DNA of 64,000 bases from RGIG2206 sp045577615 (lineage in GTDB: Bacteria; Bacillota; Clostridia; Oscillospirales; Acutalibacteraceae). Location: assembly GCA_045577615.1 (NCBI GenBank), contig JAZNIT010000047.1, forward strand, positions 1 through 64,000. Direction: 5' to 3'. The position numbers were made by a program, and so were the translations under genes. The notes under the pieces were generated by a model, which saw only the letters and a list, made by a program, of their open reading frames with translations, was not told the DNA's origin and ran no database searches. Shown here piece after piece: positions 1 to 8,682 of this stretch (positions are counted from its first letter, which is position 1; the number at the start of each line of letters is the position of its first letter).

Positions 1-150
1 AAAGTATTACTGCAGGCTTCAGGCATTACGAATGAAACAAAATTATCGGTTACAAAACTGCAAGCACCTAAAACAGATGAATTTTTGATAGAACAAAAGG
101 CAAAACACCGCAGTAACGCCGTCACGTACTGCGGTGTTTTAACGCATTAG
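1..150 (+). other. Open frame entering from the left edge; no gene supported
   Basis: Frame 1 is open from base 1 to a TAG at 148-150 (49 codons), but it reads straight through a perfect 14-bp hairpin at 102-140, which is unusual for coding sequence. I do not recognise the residues. The frame may be the tail of an upstream plus-strand gene or chance. The rest of 1-278 holds two hairpins and nothing else I can name. Confidence 0.15.
102..140. terminator. 14-bp hairpin, bidirectional terminator-like
   Basis: The arms AAAACACCGCAGTA (102-115) and TACTGCGGTGTTTT (127-140) are perfect reverse complements around an 11-base loop, with A and T runs on the outer sides, so it could stop transcription from either direction. 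Confidence 0.6.
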
Positions 151-234
151 TCTGCAAAAAGTCGCTGTTTTAGGCGAATTATCCCTAACCACATCTCCCT
201 TTGAGCGGCTTTTTTATTTGCGATGAAAACAAGA

Positions 235-265
235 AAAAATCCCACAGTTTGCACTGTGGGATTTT
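235..265 (-). terminator. tuf terminator
   Basis: The hairpin pairs AAAATCCCACAGT with ACTGTGGGATTTT around a short loop. Read on the minus strand it is followed by a T-rich run. It lies 14 bases past the tuf stop and ends the rpsL-rpsG-fusA-tuf unit. Confidence 0.85.
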
Positions 266-278
266 ATTTTAGCTAAAA

Positions 279-1481
279 TTAGCCGTTGATAGCGGTAACA
301 ACGCCTGAGCCAACGGTACGGCCACCCTCACGGATAGCAAAACGAAGACCCTCTTCCATAGCGATAGGAGTGATAAGCTCAACGTCCATATCTACGTTAT
401 CGCCGGGCATGCACATTTCAGTACCAGCGGGAAGGGTGATAACACCGGTAACGTCGGTGGTACGGAAATAGAACTGAGGACGATAGTTGTTGAAGAAAGG
501 AGTATGACGGCCGCCCTCTTCCTTGGTCAAGATATAAACCTGGCCGTGGAACTTGGTGTGGGGCTTGATTGAGCCGGGCTTTGCAAGAACCTGACCACGC
601 TCGATCTCGTCACGGGCAACGCCACGGAGAAGAGCACCAACGTTATCGCCGGCTTCACAGTAGTCAAGGGTCTTACGGAACATTTCCATAGAAGTTACAA
701 CAACCTTGCGGAGCTCGTCGGTAAGACCAACGATTTCAACTTCGTCGCCTGCGTTCAACTGGCCACGCTCAACACGGCCGGTAACAACGGTACCACGACC
801 GGAAATGGTCATAGTATCTTCGATAGGCATCAAGAAGGGAAGGTCTGCCTTGCGCTCGGGAGTGGGGATGTAGGAGTCAACTGCATCCATAAGCTCAGCG
901 ATAGGAGCATAAACTGCATCTGCAGGATCCTTAGAAGCACTGTCAAGTGCCTGGAAAGCAGAGCCCTTGATGATGGGAGTATCGTCACCGGGGAACTCGT
1001 ACTTGTCAAGAGTCTCACGGATTTCCATCTCTACGAGCTCGAGAAGCTCTTCGTCGTCAACAAGGTCAGTCTTGTTCATGAAAACAACGATGTAAGGAAC
1101 GCCAACCTGACGGGCGAGAAGCAAGTGCTCCTTGGTCTGAGCCATGGGGCCGTCGGTAGAAGCGATAACAAGGATAGCACCGTCCATCTGAGCAGCACCG
1201 GTGATCATGTTCTTAACATAGTCAGCGTGTCCGGGGCAGTCAACGTGAGCATAGTGACGGTTGTCAGTCTCATACTCAACGTGAGCAGTGTTGATGGTGA
1301 TGCCGCGCTCTCTCTCTTCGGGGGCCTTATCGATGTTTGCATAATCTTCGAAAGATGCCTGACCCTTAAGAGAAAGGTACTTGGTGATTGCTGCGGTCAA
1401 GGTGGTCTTACCATGGTCAACGTGACCGATGGTACCAATGTTTACGTGGGGTTTGCTACGTTCAAACTTAGCTTTTGCCAT
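279..1481 (-). CDS. tuf: Elongation factor Tu
   Basis: This GTPase delivers aminoacyl-tRNA to the ribosomal A site. The 400-residue protein is the normal length. The G motifs are GHVDHGKTT near residue 19 (P loop), the RGITI switch I segment, DCPGHADY (G3) and NKTD (G4), followed by the two beta-barrel domains. The ATG is preceded by GGGAGG about nine bases upstream. It is the last gene of the str-type cluster after fusA. A 120-bp gap separates the two genes and contains a good promoter, so tuf can probably be transcribed on its own. Identification is secure. Confidence 0.98.
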   Translation of the reverse strand: MAKAKFERSKPHVNIGTIGHVDHGKTTLTAAITKYLSLKGQASFEDYANIDKAPEERERGITINTAHVEYETDNRHYAHVDCPGHADYVKNMITGAAQMDGAILVIASTDGPMAQTKEHLLLARQVGVPYIVVFMNKTDLVDDEELLELVEMEIRETLDKYEFPGDDTPIIKGSAFQALDSASKDPADAVYAPIAELMDAVDSYIPTPERKADLPFLMPIEDTMTISGRGTVVTGRVERGQLNAGDEVEIVGLTDELRKVVVTSMEMFRKTLDYCEAGDNVGALLRGVARDEIERGQVLAKPGSIKPHTKFHGQVYILTKEEGGRHTPFFNNYRPQFYFRTTDVTGVITLPAGTEMCMPGDNVDMDVELITPIAMEEGLRFAIREGGRTVGSGVVTAING

Positions 1482-1548
1482 TGTTAAAATCCTCCCTTAT
1501 CTAAATAGATAATTGTTAGTTATTTTTTAGCTTGATGCTAATACCTAT

Positions 1549-1577
1549 ATATTAACAATAAGTTCAGCAAATATCAA
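1549..1577 (-). promoter_or_regulatory. Promoter of tuf
   Basis: On the minus strand TTGATA (1572-1577), a 17-base spacer and TAATAT (1549-1554) lie in the fusA-tuf gap, about 70 bases from the tuf start. The match is 5/6 and 4/6, and it would allow extra EF-Tu expression. Confidence 0.6.
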
Positions 1578-1601
1578 GCCTTTTTTAATAAATTGTTTAA
1601 A

Positions 1602-3686
1602 TTACTCTTTGGTAGCACGAGTGCTGATAATCTTTTCAGCAATGGACTTGGGAACTTCCTTATATCCATCGGGCTCCATTACATACTGACCACGGCCCTG
1701 AGTCTTGGAACGAAGGTCGGTTGCGTAACCGAACATATCGCCAAGGGGAACACGTGCGTTGATTTGCTTAACGCCGCCTGAACGGTCCTCAAAGCTGCCG
1801 ATTTCACCACGGCGAGAGTTGAGGTCACCGATAACGTCACCCATATACTGTTCGGGAACGATAACGGTTACCTTCATAACGGGCTCAAGCAAGGTGGGGT
1901 TGGCCTTGCGAGTGGCCTCTTTGAATGCCATTGAACCGGCAATCTTAAATGCCATTTCGGAAGAGTCAACCTCGTGATATGAACCGTCGTAAAGTGTGAC
2001 CTTAACGTCAACAACAGGGTAACCTGCCAATACGCCGGCGTTCATTGCGCCCTGGATACCTGCATCAACAGGAGCAATAAACTCCTTGGGAATTGAGCCG
2101 CCGGTAACAGCGTTGATAAACTCATAACCCTTGCCGGTTTCGTTGGGTTCAACAATAATCTTAACGTGACCGTACTGACCAGAACCACCAGACTGTCTCT
2201 TGTACTTGCACTCGTGGTCAACCTTCTGGCGAATGGTCTCTTTGTAAGCAACTTGGGGCTTACCTACGTTTGCTTCAACTTTGAATTCGCGGAACAAACG
2301 GTCTACGATAATTTCAAGGTGAAGCTCACCCATACCTGCGATAATGGTCTGACCGGTCTCTTCATCGGTGTAGCAACGGAAGGTAGGATCTTCTTCAGCA
2401 AGTTTTGCCAAAGCGACGCCCATCTTCTCCTGAGCAGCCTTAGTCTTGGGCTCGATAGCAACACGGATAACAGGATCCGGGAAGTTCATTGATTCAAGAA
2501 TTACGGGGTGCTTTTCATCGCAAAGGGTATCACCGGTGGTGGTGTTCTTGAGACCAACTGCAGCAGCGATATCGCCGGCGTAGCAGGTTTCAAGATCTTC
2601 ACGGTGGTTAGCGTGCATCTGAAGGATGCGGCCCATTCTTTCTTTATTATCTTTGCAGGTGTTGTATACGCTTGCGCCTGAGTCAACGGTGCCTGAATAT
2701 ACGCGGAAATAGCAGATCTTACCAACAAAGGGGTCGGTTGCGATCTTGAATGCCAAAGCTGCGAAAGGCTCGGTATCAGATGCATGGCGCTCCTCCGGCT
2801 CGTCGGTATCGGGGTTTACACCCTTGATAGCGGGAATGTCGGTAGGAGAAGGCATAAAGTCAATGATAGCGTCCAAAAGAAGCTGAACGCCCTTGTTACG
2901 GTAAGAGGTACCGCAAACAACGGGAACCATATCATTGTTGATGGTTGCCTTACGGATGATCTTCTTGATTTCGTCAACAGAAGGAATTTCACCCTCAAAG
3001 TATTTTTCCATCAATTCTTCGTCCATCTCGACGACCTTTTCGATAAGCTCGTTGTGATACTTCTCAGCAAGCTCCATCATATCGTCGGGAATGGGCTCTT
3101 CGCGAACGTCTTTACCAAGGTCGTCATAATAAACCTCGGCCTTCATGTTAATAAGGTCAATGATGCCTCTGAAAGTGTCTTCTGAACCGATAGGCAATTG
3201 AATCGGAACAGGATTGCACTGGAAGCGCTCGTCGATCATATCAAGAACATTGTAGAAATCGGCACCCATAATGTCCATCTTGTTGATGTAGATCATACGG
3301 GGTACGCGATACTCGTCAGCCTGACGCCAAACGGTTTCAGACTGAGGCTCAACACCGCCCTTTGCACAAAGTACGGTAACTGAACCGTCAAGAACGCGCA
3401 AGCTGCGCTGTACTTCTACGGTAAAGTCTACGTGTCCGGGAGTGTCGATAATATTGATACGATGGTCTTTCCAGAAACAGGTGGTAGCTGCAGAAGTGAT
3501 GGTAATACCTCTCTCCTGCTCTTGTGCCATCCAGTCCATGGTTGCGGCGCCGTCGTGAGTCTCACCAAGTTTGCGGTTAACACCTGTGTAGAACAGGATA
3601 CGCTCGGTGGTGGTGGTCTTACCGGCGTCGATGTGGGCCATAATACCAATGTTTCTTGTCATTTCAAGTGAAACTTTTCTTGGCAT
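1602..3686 (-). CDS. fusA: Elongation factor G
   Basis: This translocase GTPase moves tRNAs and mRNA through the ribosome and helps recycle it. G motifs AHIDAGKTT, DTPGHVDF and NKMD sit in the N-terminal domain, followed by domains II-V. The frame extends four codons further upstream, but that ATG (3698) overlaps the ribosome site GGAGGAT. The ATG at 3686 has correct spacing and begins the conserved MPRKVSLEMTRNIG sequence, so 694 residues is preferred, the usual length. It lies between rpsG and tuf in the standard order. Confidence 0.97.
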   Translation of the reverse strand: MPRKVSLEMTRNIGIMAHIDAGKTTTTERILFYTGVNRKLGETHDGAATMDWMAQEQERGITITSAATTCFWKDHRINIIDTPGHVDFTVEVQRSLRVLDGSVTVLCAKGGVEPQSETVWRQADEYRVPRMIYINKMDIMGADFYNVLDMIDERFQCNPVPIQLPIGSEDTFRGIIDLINMKAEVYYDDLGKDVREEPIPDDMMELAEKYHNELIEKVVEMDEELMEKYFEGEIPSVDEIKKIIRKATINNDMVPVVCGTSYRNKGVQLLLDAIIDFMPSPTDIPAIKGVNPDTDEPEERHASDTEPFAALAFKIATDPFVGKICYFRVYSGTVDSGASVYNTCKDNKERMGRILQMHANHREDLETCYAGDIAAAVGLKNTTTGDTLCDEKHPVILESMNFPDPVIRVAIEPKTKAAQEKMGVALAKLAEEDPTFRCYTDEETGQTIIAGMGELHLEIIVDRLFREFKVEANVGKPQVAYKETIRQKVDHECKYKRQSGGSGQYGHVKIIVEPNETGKGYEFINAVTGGSIPKEFIAPVDAGIQGAMNAGVLAGYPVVDVKVTLYDGSYHEVDSSEMAFKIAGSMAFKEATRKANPTLLEPVMKVTVIVPEQYMGDVIGDLNSRRGEIGSFEDRSGGVKQINARVPLGDMFGYATDLRSKTQGRGQYVMEPDGYKEVPKSIAEKIISTRATKE

Positions 3687-3733
3687 ATTATCCTCCATAC
3701 CGCGGTTACGCGGGTTTAAACATCAGGCTGTTA

Positions 3734-4204
3734 TTAATACCTGTAATGTGCAAAAGCCTTGTTAGCCTCTGCCATTCTGTGTGTCTCGTCACGCTTTTTG
3801 GCTGCACCGCCCAAACCGTTGGTTGCATCCATAATTTCACCGGCAAGACGCTCTTTCATGGTTCTCTCGTTACGGCCACGGCTATAAGTGGTGAGCCAAC
3901 GCAAACCGAGAGTCTGACGTCTTTCGGGGCGAACCTCCATAGGTACTTGGTAGGTAGAACCACCTACACGGCGTGCCTTAACCTCGAGCTGGGGCATAAC
4001 ATTTTCCATTGCAGCCTCAAAAACCTCGATGGGGTCCTTACCGGTCTTTTCCTTTATGATGTCGAATGCATCGTAAACGATTTTTTGCGCAACGCCCTTC
4101 TTACCGTCAAGCATAACGTTGTTGATAAGACGGGTTACGATCTTTGAATTATAAAGCGGATCGGGCAAAACATCACGTTTTGCAATAAAGCCTCTTCTTG
4201 GCAT
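3734..4204 (-). CDS. rpsG: 30S ribosomal protein S7
   Basis: This primary 16S rRNA binding protein organises the 30S head and contacts the exit-site tRNA. At 156 residues it is the usual length. It begins MPRRGFIAKRDVLPDPLYNS and ends in the RMAEANKAFAHYRY tail typical of the family. An upstream in-frame ATG at 4222 falls before the ribosome site GGAGGG, so the start at 4204 is chosen. It is translated with rpsL upstream and fusA downstream. Confidence 0.97.
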   Translation of the reverse strand: MPRRGFIAKRDVLPDPLYNSKIVTRLINNVMLDGKKGVAQKIVYDAFDIIKEKTGKDPIEVFEAAMENVMPQLEVKARRVGGSTYQVPMEVRPERRQTLGLRWLTTYSRGRNERTMKERLAGEIMDATNGLGGAAKKRDETHRMAEANKAFAHYRY

Positions 4205-4338
4205 TTCGCTTCCCTCCTTCACATAATGATATCATTGGTACTCGGAGTCTTACTCCGTTGGCCAAGCAAGGCGGATACATTAAATATATATATAAACGCC
4301 GCTGCTTGAACACTTTGCAGCAGTAATATTACGCTGTC

Positions 4339-4758
4339 TTACTTTGAAGCCTTGGGCCTCTTTGCGCCGTACTTAGAACGGGCCTGCATTCTCTTGGCAA
4401 CACCTTGGGTATCAAGGGTACCGCGAATGATGTGGTAACGTACACCAGGCAAGTCCTTAACACGACCGCCGCGGATAAGCACTACGCTGTGCTCCTGAAG
4501 GTTGTGACCTTCACCGGGAATGTAAGAGGTTACTTCAATACCGTTAGAAAGGCGAACACGGGCAATCTTACGAAGTGCAGAGTTCGGCTTCTTAGGGGTA
4601 GCAGTGCTTACCTTGGTGCAAACACCACGCTTTTGAGGTGAGTTGTGATCGTTGAGCTCATGCTTCTTGGTATTAAGGCTTTTAAGCAAAGCAGGAGCAG
4701 TGGGCTTACGAATCTGGGCCTCTCTTCCCTTGCGGACCAATTGGTTAAAGGTTGGCAT
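4339..4758 (-). CDS. rpsL: 30S ribosomal protein S12
   Basis: This decoding-centre protein is 139 residues from the ATG at 4758, which is preceded by GGAGGA. The longer open frame to 4839 has no ribosome site at its start. It carries the ~13-residue insertion usual in Gram-positive S12 (around residues 20-35) before PQKRGVC. The streptomycin loop TPKKPNSALRK and the second loop GGRVKDLPGVRYH are wild type, so no streptomycin-resistance substitution is visible at these positions. No L7Ae-type gene lies between rpoC and rpsL, unlike in Bacillus. Confidence 0.97.
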   Translation of the reverse strand: MPTFNQLVRKGREAQIRKPTAPALLKSLNTKKHELNDHNSPQKRGVCTKVSTATPKKPNSALRKIARVRLSNGIEVTSYIPGEGHNLQEHSVVLIRGGRVKDLPGVRYHIIRGTLDTQGVAKRMQARSKYGAKRPKASK

Positions 4759-4873
4759 ATTTTTCCTCCTTCCTTGAATATTGATATATGACTCGGCAGG
4801 GCCGAAAATCAACATATTGTGTGCGTTTTTGAACAGCACAAATTACGCAGAGACCTACTCCACGCATTTTATG

Positions 4874-4903
4874 ATGATACCACTCTTTGCACCCATTTGT
4901 CAA
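4874..4903 (-). promoter_or_regulatory. Promoter of rpsL-rpsG-fusA
   Basis: On the minus strand TTGACA (4898-4903), an 18-base spacer and TATCAT (4874-4879) lie about 115 bases before the rpsL start and just past the rpoC terminator. The -35 is perfect and the -10 is 5/6. Confidence 0.75.
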
Positions 4904-4936
4904 GGATAATTTTTAAAGATTTTTCATTTTAATCAA

Positions 4937-4971
4937 AAAACCGAATGTTTTTTGTCAAAACATTCGGTTTT
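4937..4971 (-). terminator. rpoC terminator
   Basis: The 15-bp arms AAAACCGAATGTTTT and AAAACATTCGGTTTT are perfect reverse complements around five bases, nine bases past the rpoC stop. The end of rpoBC is therefore separated from the rpsL operon. Confidence 0.85.
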
Positions 4972-4980
4972 TATTGATTT

Positions 4981-7900
4981 TTACTCTTCTTCGGCTTCGA
5001 TTTCAGCCTCTGCAGGGGTAATACCCTCATCATAGTCAGACGCAATATCTGCTATGCTTGCAAAGCCGTATTTATCGTCGTCGGAGTCACCTGAGAAGCA
5101 CTTCATACCGGTACCTGCAGGAACAAGCTTACCGATAATTACGTTTTCCTTCAAGCCGAACAAGCGATCAACCTTGCCCTTGATAGCGGCGTCGGTCAAT
5201 ACACGAGTGGTCTCCTGGAAGGAGGCGGCTGACAGGAATGAATCGGTTGCCAAGGATGCCTTGGTGATACCAAGCAAGGTGTGCTCATACTGAGCGGGAC
5301 GAAGCTCGGTCTCGCCTGCTTTGATGCGCTCGTTGATGATGTAGTTTGCCTCGAAGAAGGTGCCACGCTCAACGTTAGTGCCTTCAAGCAGGTCGGTGTC
5401 GCCTGCATCAACTACATGGAAGTTACGCATCATCTGGTGAACGATAACCTCAATGTGCTTGTCGTTGATTTCAACACCCTGACTGCGGTAGGTGCCTTGT
5501 ACCTCGTCGATGATGTAGTCTTGAACTGACTCGTGGCCGAGAACCTCAAGCAAATCATGGGGGTTAAGTGCACCCTCGGTCAGCTTGGTACCCTTTTGGA
5601 TGTATACACCATCCTCGATGCCCTTGCAGATGCGGGAATCGTAGGGGATTACATACTTGCACTCGTCACCCTCGTCAGAGGTAACAACGATTTCGGTGTT
5701 GCGCTTAACAGTCTGGAAGCGTACACGACCGTCGATCTGGCTGATGATGGATGAGCGCTTGGGCTTTCTGGCTTCGAAAAGCTCTTCTACACGGGGAAGA
5801 CCCTGGGTAATATCTTCTGCGTTTGCAATACCGCCGGTGTGGAAGGTACGCATGGTAAGCTGAGTACCGGGTTCACCGATGGACTGTGCAGCGATGATAC
5901 CAACCGCCTCACCAACCGATACAGGTTGGCCGTTGGCAAGGTTAGCACCGTAGCACTTGCGGCAGACACCGTGACGGGCACGGCAGCCCAAAATTGAACG
6001 AATTGAAATACCGGGAAGCTCGCCCTCTTTAGTGTGGGCCTCGAGGTAGTTGCAGATAATCTTTGCCTGCTTGTCGCCGATCATGGTTTCGTTGTCAACC
6101 AATACCTCACCGGTAGCCTCGTCTACGAGGTCGTGGATAAGATATCTGCCGAAAAGACGCTCGCTGAGGGGCTCGATGATACGGTCGCCATCTTTAATGT
6201 CGCGAACATACAAGCCTTCGTCAGAGCCACAGTCGTCATCACGAATAATAACATCCTGAGATACGTCAACAAGTCGGCGGGTCAAGTAACCTGAGTCTGC
6301 GGTACGCAAAGCGGTATCGGCCAAGCCCTTACGTGCACCACGTGATGAAATGAAGTATTCCAAAACGTTAAGGCCTTCACGGTAGTTGGCACGGATAGGT
6401 ACCTCAATGGTACGGCCTGCGGTATTGGCGATAAGTCCACGCATACCTGCAAGCTGACGAATCTGGTTCATTGAACCACGAGCACCTGAGTCAGCCATCA
6501 TATAGATGGGGTTGTACTCGTCCAAGTTGCTTTGAAGTGCGTCAGAAACCTTGTCGGTTGCTTCGTTCCAAGCCTTGATAACAAGTCTGTAACGCTCGTC
6601 GTTGGTAATAAGACCACGGCGATATTTTGCGCTGATAACATCCAAAGTTGCTTCTGCATCGCGAACATAGTCCGCCTTCTGAGGAGGAATAATAGCGTCG
6701 CAAACGGCAACGGTGATAGCACCGCGAGTTGAATACTTATAGCCGGTGGACTTGATGTTGTCAAGGTAGATGGCCGATTCAGAGGTGCCGTGATACTTGA
6801 TGCAGCGGTCAATAATCTTGCCAAGCAATTTCTTGCCTGCCTTGCATTGAATGATATCATCTTCACTCTCGAGGATAAGCTTGTCGGGATCTTTGCGGGT
6901 AAAGCAAATTTCAAGGTCAAGCTCGTGACCCTCAACTGAACGGTCAACAAATCCCAAATCCTGGGGAATTGATTGGTTGAAAATAAGGAAGCCAACGGTC
7001 GCATCGATCATACGGGTGATCTTTTCGCCGTTCCACTCGCCGCTTACTCGAACACGGATGGGTGAATGGAGGCCGACAGCCTTGCTTTCGTATGCCATAA
7101 TGGCCTCTTCCTTGCTGCGGAATACCTTGTTGCAGCCTGCCTCGTCAAACTTAACGAGTGAGAGGTAGTAAGAACCGAGAACCATATCCTGAGTAGGAAC
7201 GGTTACAGGCTTACCGTCCGAAGGCTTGAGCAGGTTGTTTGCAGCAAGCATAAGGAAGCGGGCTTCTGCCTGAGCTTCGGCTGAAAGGGGCACGTGAACT
7301 GCCATCTGGTCGCCGTCGAAGTCGGCGTTGTATGCTGTACATACAAGGGGATGAAGCTTGATTGCGCGACCTTCAACAAGCACGGGCTCGAAGGCCTGAA
7401 TACCAAGACGGTGAAGTGTAGGCGCACGGTTGAGAAGTACAGGGTGCTCCTTGATTACGGTGCCAAGTGCATCCCAGACCTCATCACGAAGGCGCTCAAC
7501 CATCTTGCGAGCGGTCTTGACGTTCTGAGCAACACCGGTTTCAACAAGGCGCTTCATTACGAAGGGCTTGAAGAGCTCGATTGCCATCTCTTTAGGCAAG
7601 CCGCACTGATACATCTTGAGCTCAGGGCCAACAACGATAACTGAACGGCCTGAGTAGTCAACACGCTTACCGAGCAGGTTCTGACGGAAGCGGCCCTGCT
7701 TACCCTTGAGCATATCGGACAAGGACTTGAGAGCACGGTTGTTGGGGCCGGTTACCGAGCGACCGCGACGGCCGTTGTCGATAAGGGCATCAACTGCCTC
7801 CTGAAGCATACGCTTTTCGTTGCGCACGATGATGTCGGGCGCACCAAGCTCGAGCAATTTCTTAAGACGGTTGTTACGGTTGATAACACGTCTGTAAAGG

Positions 7901-8664
7901 TCATTAAGGTCAGAGGTGGCGAAACGGCCGCCATCCAACTGTACCATAGGACGCAAATCGGGGGGAATTACGGGCAGAACGTCCATAATCATCCACTCGG
8001 GACGGTTGCCTGAGGTACGGAAGGCCTCGACAACCTCAAGACGCTTGATAAGACGAGCCTTTTTCTGGCCGTTGGCCTCTTCAAGCTCTGCCTTGAGCTC
8101 TTCACTCAGCTTTTCAAGGTCGATTTCCTTAAGAAGGGCTTGAATAGCCTCGGCGCCCATACCTGCGGTAAAGGAGTCTTCATACTTTTCAAGCATATCA
8201 CGATACTGCTTTTCGTTAAGCAGCTGTTTCTTTTCAAGGGGTGTATCGCCCGGATCGATAACGATGTAGGCTGAGAAGTAAAGTACCTGCTCAAGAGTAC
8301 GGGGAGTTACGTCGAGAACAAGACCCATACGTGAAGGGATGGTCTTGTAGTACCAGATGTGTGATACGGGAGCGGCAAGCTCGATTGAGCCCATACGCTC
8401 ACGACGCACCTTGGCACGGGTGATTTCTACGCCGCAACGCTCGCAGATTTTGCCCTTGTAACGGATGCGCTTATATTTGCCGCAGTGGCACTCCCAGTCC
8501 TTGGTAGGTCCGAAAATGCGCTCGCAGTAAAGACCGTCGCGCTCGGGTTTAAGGGTGCGGTAGTTGATGGTTTCGGGCTTTTTAACCTCGCCGAAAGACC
8601 ATGAACGAATCTGCTCAGGAGAGGCAAGACCGATTTTTATTGATTCAAACTCATTAAATTCCAT
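4981..8664 (-). CDS. rpoC: RNA polymerase beta' subunit
   Basis: This is the catalytic large subunit of RNA polymerase. The 1227-residue protein has the N-terminal zinc finger (CHCGKYKR...CERCG, near residues 59-77). It also has the absolutely conserved NADFDGDQMAVH that carries the three Mg-binding aspartates, and the bridge helix and trigger loop region around the GEAVGIIAAQSIGEPGTQLT motif. The ATG has GGAGGG upstream and lies 18 bases after the rpoB stop, so the two are co-transcribed. The acidic tail is usual in Clostridia. Confidence 0.98.
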   Translation of the reverse strand: MEFNEFESIKIGLASPEQIRSWSFGEVKKPETINYRTLKPERDGLYCERIFGPTKDWECHCGKYKRIRYKGKICERCGVEITRAKVRRERMGSIELAAPVSHIWYYKTIPSRMGLVLDVTPRTLEQVLYFSAYIVIDPGDTPLEKKQLLNEKQYRDMLEKYEDSFTAGMGAEAIQALLKEIDLEKLSEELKAELEEANGQKKARLIKRLEVVEAFRTSGNRPEWMIMDVLPVIPPDLRPMVQLDGGRFATSDLNDLYRRVINRNNRLKKLLELGAPDIIVRNEKRMLQEAVDALIDNGRRGRSVTGPNNRALKSLSDMLKGKQGRFRQNLLGKRVDYSGRSVIVVGPELKMYQCGLPKEMAIELFKPFVMKRLVETGVAQNVKTARKMVERLRDEVWDALGTVIKEHPVLLNRAPTLHRLGIQAFEPVLVEGRAIKLHPLVCTAYNADFDGDQMAVHVPLSAEAQAEARFLMLAANNLLKPSDGKPVTVPTQDMVLGSYYLSLVKFDEAGCNKVFRSKEEAIMAYESKAVGLHSPIRVRVSGEWNGEKITRMIDATVGFLIFNQSIPQDLGFVDRSVEGHELDLEICFTRKDPDKLILESEDDIIQCKAGKKLLGKIIDRCIKYHGTSESAIYLDNIKSTGYKYSTRGAITVAVCDAIIPPQKADYVRDAEATLDVISAKYRRGLITNDERYRLVIKAWNEATDKVSDALQSNLDEYNPIYMMADSGARGSMNQIRQLAGMRGLIANTAGRTIEVPIRANYREGLNVLEYFISSRGARKGLADTALRTADSGYLTRRLVDVSQDVIIRDDDCGSDEGLYVRDIKDGDRIIEPLSERLFGRYLIHDLVDEATGEVLVDNETMIGDKQAKIICNYLEAHTKEGELPGISIRSILGCRARHGVCRKCYGANLANGQPVSVGEAVGIIAAQSIGEPGTQLTMRTFHTGGIANAEDITQGLPRVEELFEARKPKRSSIISQIDGRVRFQTVKRNTEIVVTSDEGDECKYVIPYDSRICKGIEDGVYIQKGTKLTEGALNPHDLLEVLGHESVQDYIIDEVQGTYRSQGVEINDKHIEVIVHQMMRNFHVVDAGDTDLLEGTNVERGTFFEANYIINERIKAGETELRPAQYEHTLLGITKASLATDSFLSAASFQETTRVLTDAAIKGKVDRLFGLKENVIIGKLVPAGTGMKCFSGDSDDDKYGFASIADIASDYDEGITPAEAEIEAEEE

Positions 8665-8682
8665 AATCTATACCCTCCTTAA

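Noticed and set aside
4760..4930. L7Ae-like ribosomal gene between rpoC and rpsL
   Set aside because: The gap holds only a terminator, a promoter and a leader, with no coding frame of suitable length.
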